Source: Caulobacteraceae bacterium (lineage in GTDB: Bacteria > Pseudomonadota > Alphaproteobacteria > Caulobacterales > Caulobacteraceae). Taken from it: DNA of 8,688 nt. Positions within the stretch are counted from its first letter, which is position 1. Each line of letters begins with the position of its first letter. Below the pieces are notes generated by a model. That model made no database searches, was not told where the DNA came from, and saw only the letters and a list, made by a program, of their open reading frames with translations. The DNA is taken from the NCBI GenBank assembly GCA_004144935.1, contig SDZP01000132.1, positions 1 to 8,688 on the forward strand, in the 5' to 3' direction. Positions 5,581 to 8,688 of this stretch are shown here, one piece after another. Made by a program: the position numbers and the translations under genes.

Positions 5581-7256
5581 TTGTCGCTGCGCAGGTCCAC
5601 CAGCCGGTCGTAGCGCGCCGCCTGGTCCAGGGTGGGGCTCTGCTGGCCCCACATCCGGCGGTAGGTCCAGTATCCGAAGGCGACCTTCTCGACGTATTCG
5701 CGGGTCTCGCGGGCCGGCAGGCTTTCCATGAACAGCAGGGCGTCGGCGTCGGCTTCCATCCGCTTGCGGGTCTTGATCACCGCCCCGGCCCCGCCGTTGT
5801 AGGCCGCCACCACCCGGAACAGGTCGTAGGAGTCGTCGCCGCCGCCCAGGCCGCGCTTCATCAGCCAGCTCATGTAGTCCTGGCCGATGCGCAGGTTCAC
5901 CGGCGGGTCGAACAGCGGCATGATGTTGTAGAGCAGGTGGTCGTCGCCGGCCGCCTCGGCCGCCGAGGTCGGCCGCACCTGCATCAGCCCCACCGCCCCG
6001 GCATGGCTGTAGGCATAGGGGTTGAAGCGGCTCTCCTGGCGCACCAGGGCATAGACCAGCGCCTTGTCGAGGGTGAAGCCGCCGTCCGGATAGAGTTCGG
6101 GAACGTCGTAGGGCTCGGCGCGGTAGGGGCGGGCCTTCTTCTTCGCCAGCGATGAAACCGGGGTCGGCGCGGCGGCGACCTGCATCGGCGCCTTGAGGGC
6201 GGCGGCCAGGGTCTTCCAGTCGTTCTGGCTGGTCTCGCTCCTCGCCAGGGCCAGGCCGACGCGCAGCTCCTGCGCGGCCTCCATCGGCCGGTCGATCTGC
6301 ATCAGGGCGGCGGCGCGCAGGGCCCGCTCGTCCCGCTCGACCAGGGCCTCGGCCTTGCGGACATCGCGGTTGGAAACCTGGATCAGCAGGGGGTTTCGGA
6401 CCGGCGCCGGCGGCTCGACGACAGCGGGGGGCGGGGCGGCCTGGCCGATCGTCATGGCCAGGGTGCGGCCCCCGTCCAGCTCCAGCTTCCGCGTCGCGAT
6501 CAGGCCATAGAAGGTGTAGGGGGTCCCCGCCGCGCGGCGGAAATAGCCGTGGGCGGCGGCGCGGTCGCCCAGCCGTTCGGCGCAGCGCCCGGCCCAGAAC
6601 CAAGCCGCCGAACGCAGCCAGTCGTCGTTGCCGTCGTCCTCCGCCACCTGCCGGAAGTAGGCCCCGGCCTCGCTGACCTTTCCCAGCCGCCAGCCGGCCA
6701 GGCCGGCGATCCACGGCTCCCCGGCCGACGGGGCCAAGGCCCAGGCCTCGGCGGTGCGGCCGGAATAATAGGCGTCGCGCGCAGCGAAGCTGGCGTCGGC
6801 GGCCGACAGATCGGGACCGGCCTGCATCCAGGCGCGGGCCTCGTCGAGGAACAGCGGCGCCTTAGGCGGCTTCGCCCCGCGCGGCTGGCGCTTCTGGGCC
6901 AGGTTGTAGACGCGCTCGGCCCCGCCGAGGTGCGCATAGTCGCCCAGCCAGTCGGTCAGTTCCGAATAGGTGGCGCGGTAGGCCGTCGGGTGCATCAACT
7001 TGACGAACTGCACATGGCCGATCAGCGAGCGGTCGCGAACCTTCTCGAGGGCCTCGTCGGCGGCCTCGAAATCGCCGCGCTCGGCGGCGGCGAAGGCGGC
7101 CCGGTAGCGAGCTTCGTCGGGCTTGGAGAGCGGGCCTTCGGCGGCCAGGGCAGGGGCGGAGATCAGGCCGAGGGCCAGCACCGCGACGATCAACGCCGCA
7201 GCCCCTCGGAAAAGCCTAACGCCGGCTGCAACCATGCCGAAAACACCCCCGAACAT
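5577..7256 (-). CDS. Soluble lytic murein transglycosylase (Slt70-like)
   Basis: A periplasmic enzyme that cleaves the MurNAc-GlcNAc bond of peptidoglycan to form 1,6-anhydro ends, 559 residues. An N-terminal hydrophobic stretch (19-39, ending PALA-AEG) is a signal peptide. Residues 45-350 are an Ala-rich superhelical region of TPR-like helices (RGDFEAADEALEKV; AAWFWAGRCAERLGDRAAAH), as in the U-domain of Slt70. Residues 275-285 and 355-372 are Pro/Ala linkers. The catalytic SLT domain starts near 390, with the general acid E408 in VRQESRFNPYAYS, then GLMQVRPT (423-430), AYNGG (485-489) and ETREYVEKV (517-525). All the motifs are intact. The ATG at 7256 is used; M8 at 7235 is an alternative closer to the signal peptide. 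Lytic transglycosylases of this family work in wall remodelling and division, but I cannot assign the specific paralogue. Confidence 0.92.
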   Translation of the reverse strand: MFGGVFGMVAAGVRLFRGAAALIVAVLALGLISAPALAAEGPLSKPDEARYRAAFAAAERGDFEAADEALEKVRDRSLIGHVQFVKLMHPTAYRATYSELTDWLGDYAHLGGAERVYNLAQKRQPRGAKPPKAPLFLDEARAWMQAGPDLSAADASFAARDAYYSGRTAEAWALAPSAGEPWIAGLAGWRLGKVSEAGAYFRQVAEDDGNDDWLRSAAWFWAGRCAERLGDRAAAHGYFRRAAGTPYTFYGLIATRKLELDGGRTLAMTIGQAAPPPAVVEPPAPVRNPLLIQVSNRDVRKAEALVERDERALRAAALMQIDRPMEAAQELRVGLALARSETSQNDWKTLAAALKAPMQVAAAPTPVSSLAKKKARPYRAEPYDVPELYPDGGFTLDKALVYALVRQESRFNPYAYSHAGAVGLMQVRPTSAAEAAGDDHLLYNIMPLFDPPVNLRIGQDYMSWLMKRGLGGGDDSYDLFRVVAAYNGGAGAVIKTRKRMEADADALLFMESLPARETREYVEKVAFGYWTYRRMWGQQSPTLDQAARYDRLVDLRSDN

Positions 7257-7262
7257 ATCTGA

Positions 7263-7285
7263 GCCGGGCCCTCTACAGGGCCGGC
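7263..7285 (-). promoter_or_regulatory. Leader hairpin just upstream of the lytic transglycosylase start
   Basis: A stem of nine base pairs (gcc-g-ggccct with agggcc-ggc, one bulged G, ctac loop) ends 6 bases before the ATG at 7256. If transcribed it would crowd the ribosome site. Two further potential stems lie upstream, 7308-7315 with 7336-7343 (8 bp) and 7346-7352 with 7382-7388 (7 bp). The whole 137-base gap to the uracil-DNA glycosylase stop can therefore fold. Function is unproven. Confidence 0.35.
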
Positions 7286-7393
7286 GCCGACAAATGGTTA
7301 AGCATGGGCGGCTTCGAAAAACGCCCGATACCCAAGAAGCCGCATCACGCCTGGCGACACTCGCCCGGTCTCTGTTGCAAGAGGCGTGCAGTT

Positions 7394-8221
7394 TTAGGCA
7401 GGCCGACCCTGGCGATCAAGCCTTTCGGTCAGGGTCAGCAGATCCTGCCAGGCTTTCTTCTTGGCTGCCGGCTGTCGCAGCAGGAAGGCGGGGTGCAATG
7501 TCGGCATGGCGGGCAGATCGAGGGCGCCGTCCGTGGACTTCCATTCGAACCAGCGACCGCGCATGGCCAGGATGCCCTCGTCCCGTTTCAGCACGGCCTT
7601 GGCCGAGGCCCCGCCGGCCAGCAGCAACATGCGCGGCTTCACCAATGCCACGGCCCGCTCCAGGAAGGGGGCGCAGACGGCCTGCTCGGCCGGGGTCGGC
7701 GTGCGGTTGCCGGGCGGGCGCCAGAAGACGATGTTGGTGATGAACACCCGGTCGGTCAGGCCGGCGGCGGCCAGCATCCTGTCGAGCAGCTTGCCGGCCC
7801 GGCCGACGAACGGCTGGCCTTGCGCATCCTCGTCGGCTCCGGGACCTTCGCCGATGACCATCACCGGCGCATCGACGACGCCGCGATAGAAGACCGCCTG
7901 CCGGGCCCCCTCGTATCGCAGCGGGCAGCCTTCGAAGGCGGCGATGGCCTCGCCCAGCTGCTCGAGCGTCTGGGCGCTCGCGGCGAGTTGATGCGCCTGG
8001 GCCAGGGCGGCGGCGATGTCGATGTTGGGAACGCCGGGGCGGGCCGGGCGGATCGGCGTCGGCGGCGGGGGAGGCGGCGTCGGCCGCGCCCGGGCCCTCA
8101 GCCGCTCGGCCCCCTCGGCCAGACGGTCGATGGCCGCATCGGCATACAGCGCCTCCACCCCCGCCTCGGCCCAGAAGGCGAGCAGGGCCTCGGCGGCGCG
8201 GCGGTCGGAGGCGGGAGTCAT
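7394..8221 (-). CDS. Family 4-type uracil-DNA glycosylase lacking two cluster cysteines
   Basis: Predicted base-excision repair enzyme that removes uracil from DNA, 275 residues. Residues 1-45 are a helical lead-in and 46-65 a proline-rich linker. The glycosylase core follows: GEGPGADEDAQGQPFVGRAG (124-143), ITNIVFWRPPGNRTPTPAE (161-179) and LHPAFLLRQPAAKKKAW (242-258). This is the UDG4/SPO1 polymerase-related pattern. Family 4 enzymes normally hold a 4Fe-4S cluster with four cysteines. Here the CxxC is FEGC (F96, C99) and the usual cysteine before RPPGN is W167; only C99 and C183 remain, the only cysteines in the protein. It may belong to a cluster-less alphaproteobacterial branch. The ATG at 8221 has no clear ribosome site. 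It is on the same strand as the transglycosylase gene, 137 bases upstream of it. Confidence 0.88.
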   Translation of the reverse strand: MTPASDRRAAEALLAFWAEAGVEALYADAAIDRLAEGAERLRARARPTPPPPPPTPIRPARPGVPNIDIAAALAQAHQLAASAQTLEQLGEAIAAFEGCPLRYEGARQAVFYRGVVDAPVMVIGEGPGADEDAQGQPFVGRAGKLLDRMLAAAGLTDRVFITNIVFWRPPGNRTPTPAEQAVCAPFLERAVALVKPRMLLLAGGASAKAVLKRDEGILAMRGRWFEWKSTDGALDLPAMPTLHPAFLLRQPAAKKKAWQDLLTLTERLDRQGRPA

Positions 8222-8317
8222 TGGAGGGGAGGATAAGAGGCTTGAGGCGGGCGGTCACCCCTCGTGTGGGGGCTATCATTGTTCGACCAAAGCGCTCGGC
8301 CGTGCTTTCCGTTCGGC

Positions 8318-8446
8318 ATGGTCCGGACCATATCCGCAACGCAGGCTAGACGCTCGCTGGGGCGCATCTTTCGCGAGGTCGCGAAGGGCGCCACCTATGT
8401 CGTTACCTATCGCGGAAAGCCTATCGCGAGAATCGGCCCACCCTAG
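8318..8446 (+). CDS. Short Phd/YefM-type antitoxin-like protein, no toxin partner
   Basis: A 42-residue protein whose sequence fits the N-terminal DNA-binding half of prevent-host-death antitoxins: TISATQARRSLGRIFREVAKG (4-24), then TYVVTYRGKPIARI (26-39). Full-length members usually have 70-90 residues, with a C-terminal toxin-binding tail. Here a TAG cuts in directly after the core. The frame continues 32 codons beyond the stop without antitoxin character. No RelE, Doc or VapC-like frame follows before the next gene. The ATG at 8318 is chosen because the match starts there; a GTG at 8264 would add 18 unrelated residues. There is no clear ribosome site. It could be a remnant of a toxin-antitoxin pair or a small stand-alone regulator. 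Confidence 0.6.
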   Translation: MVRTISATQARRSLGRIFREVAKGATYVVTYRGKPIARIGPP

Positions 8447-8541
8447 GTGACGATGGGTGGTTGCCGGCGGCCGAAACCGGTCAATCGGCGCAATCAGGCT
8501 TTCCAGACCGCCAATCAACGGGTCTGTGACGCCATTCCCGC

Positions 8542-8571
8542 TTGACCGCCGCCGCGTCTGGTTCAGATAAG
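8542..8571 (+). promoter_or_regulatory. Candidate sigma-70-type promoter for the ETF-QO gene
   Basis: TTGACC (8542-8547) and GATAAG (8566-8571) are separated by 18 bases, with matches of 5/6 and 4/6 to the common consensus. The likely transcript start is about 20-25 bases before the ATG at 8601. Weak by itself, but well placed in the gap after the antitoxin fragment. Confidence 0.4.
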
Positions 8572-8600
8572 CACCCTGAGGATCGAACCAGGGACTGACC

Positions 8601-8688
8601 ATGAGCGACATCGACACGGCTGCCGAAGCGCGCGAAGCCATGGAGTACGACGTCGTCATCGTCGGCGGCGGCCCGGCCGGCCTGGCGG
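8601..8688 (+). CDS. Electron transfer flavoprotein-ubiquinone oxidoreductase, 5' end only
   Basis: Only 29 codons are visible. EAREAMEYDVVIVGGGPAGLA begins the FAD-binding Rossmann fold (GGGPAG dinucleotide-binding loop). The preceding R-E-x-M-E-Y-D-V-V-I-V-G pattern is characteristic of ETF-QO, the inner-membrane iron-sulfur flavoenzyme that passes electrons from ETF (fatty-acid and amino-acid oxidation) to ubiquinone. The ATG at 8601 has AGGGA at 8590-8594 with a 6-base spacer. The window ends inside the gene. Another flavoprotein with the same fold is possible but less likely. Confidence 0.75.
   Translation, partial: MSDIDTAAEAREAMEYDVVIVGGGPAGLA

Noticed and set aside
4785..6155. Plus-strand 456-codon open frame
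   Set aside because: It crosses three real genes in the wrong frame or strand and is Arg/Gly-rich without domains.
5401..6714. Minus-strand 437-codon open frame
   Set aside because: It is an alternative frame of the lytic transglycosylase gene, made up of Gly/Arg/Pro/Ala.
7304..8236. Plus-strand 310-codon open frame
   Set aside because: It is antisense to the uracil-DNA glycosylase, whose motifs are clear, and has no family resemblance.
8447..8545. In-frame continuation after the antitoxin TAG as a broken antitoxin tail or toxin
   Set aside because: The 32 codons show no Phd tail, RelE, Doc or VapC features and have no ribosome site.

Overview
The window is very GC-rich, its genes are closely packed on both strands, and there are compact hairpin repeats between genes. 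Together with the gene types this suggests an alphaproteobacterium, most likely of the Caulobacterales (Caulobacter or Phenylobacterium-like). That placement is inferred from style and protein families; there is no rRNA or tRNA here to confirm it.

Layout from left to right. Bases 1-177 are a perfect 72-bp fold-back with a 33-base loop. It sits on the 5' part of a truncated HlyD-type periplasmic adaptor gene that ends at 792, and it looks more like a contig-end artefact than biology. A composite inverted repeat (797-959) fills the gap to tlyA (973-1698), an S4-domain rRNA methyltransferase. A strong hairpin separates tlyA from a convergent gene for a small exported glycine-zipper protein (1753-2175, minus). 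Divergent from that is a TrmA/RlmD-like RNA m5U methyltransferase with an iron-sulfur cluster (to 3600, plus), whose real start may be a CTG. Convergent with it is a PA0069-type radical SAM protein (3521-4918, minus). Its C-terminus runs through a hairpin repeat and 80 bases into the antisense of the methyltransferase.

Next come a short GT2-fold protein that appears to have lost its catalytic motifs (5020-5580, plus) and a convergent soluble lytic transglycosylase (5577-7256, minus). Their TAG stops share one CTAG palindrome. A family-4-type uracil-DNA glycosylase that keeps only two of the four usual cluster cysteines follows (7394-8221, minus). Then come a 42-codon Phd/YefM-like antitoxin fragment with no toxin (8318-8446, plus) and the start of an ETF-ubiquinone oxidoreductase gene (8601 onward, plus).

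The genes do not form a single pathway. They are mostly housekeeping functions: RNA modification (two methyltransferases), peptidoglycan turnover, DNA repair, envelope proteins and electron transfer. I see no phage, CRISPR, biosynthetic cluster or defence island. The points of interest are degenerate or altered family members, repeat-driven changes at gene ends, and the fold-back at the left edge. I do not find convincing evidence for a new multi-gene system.
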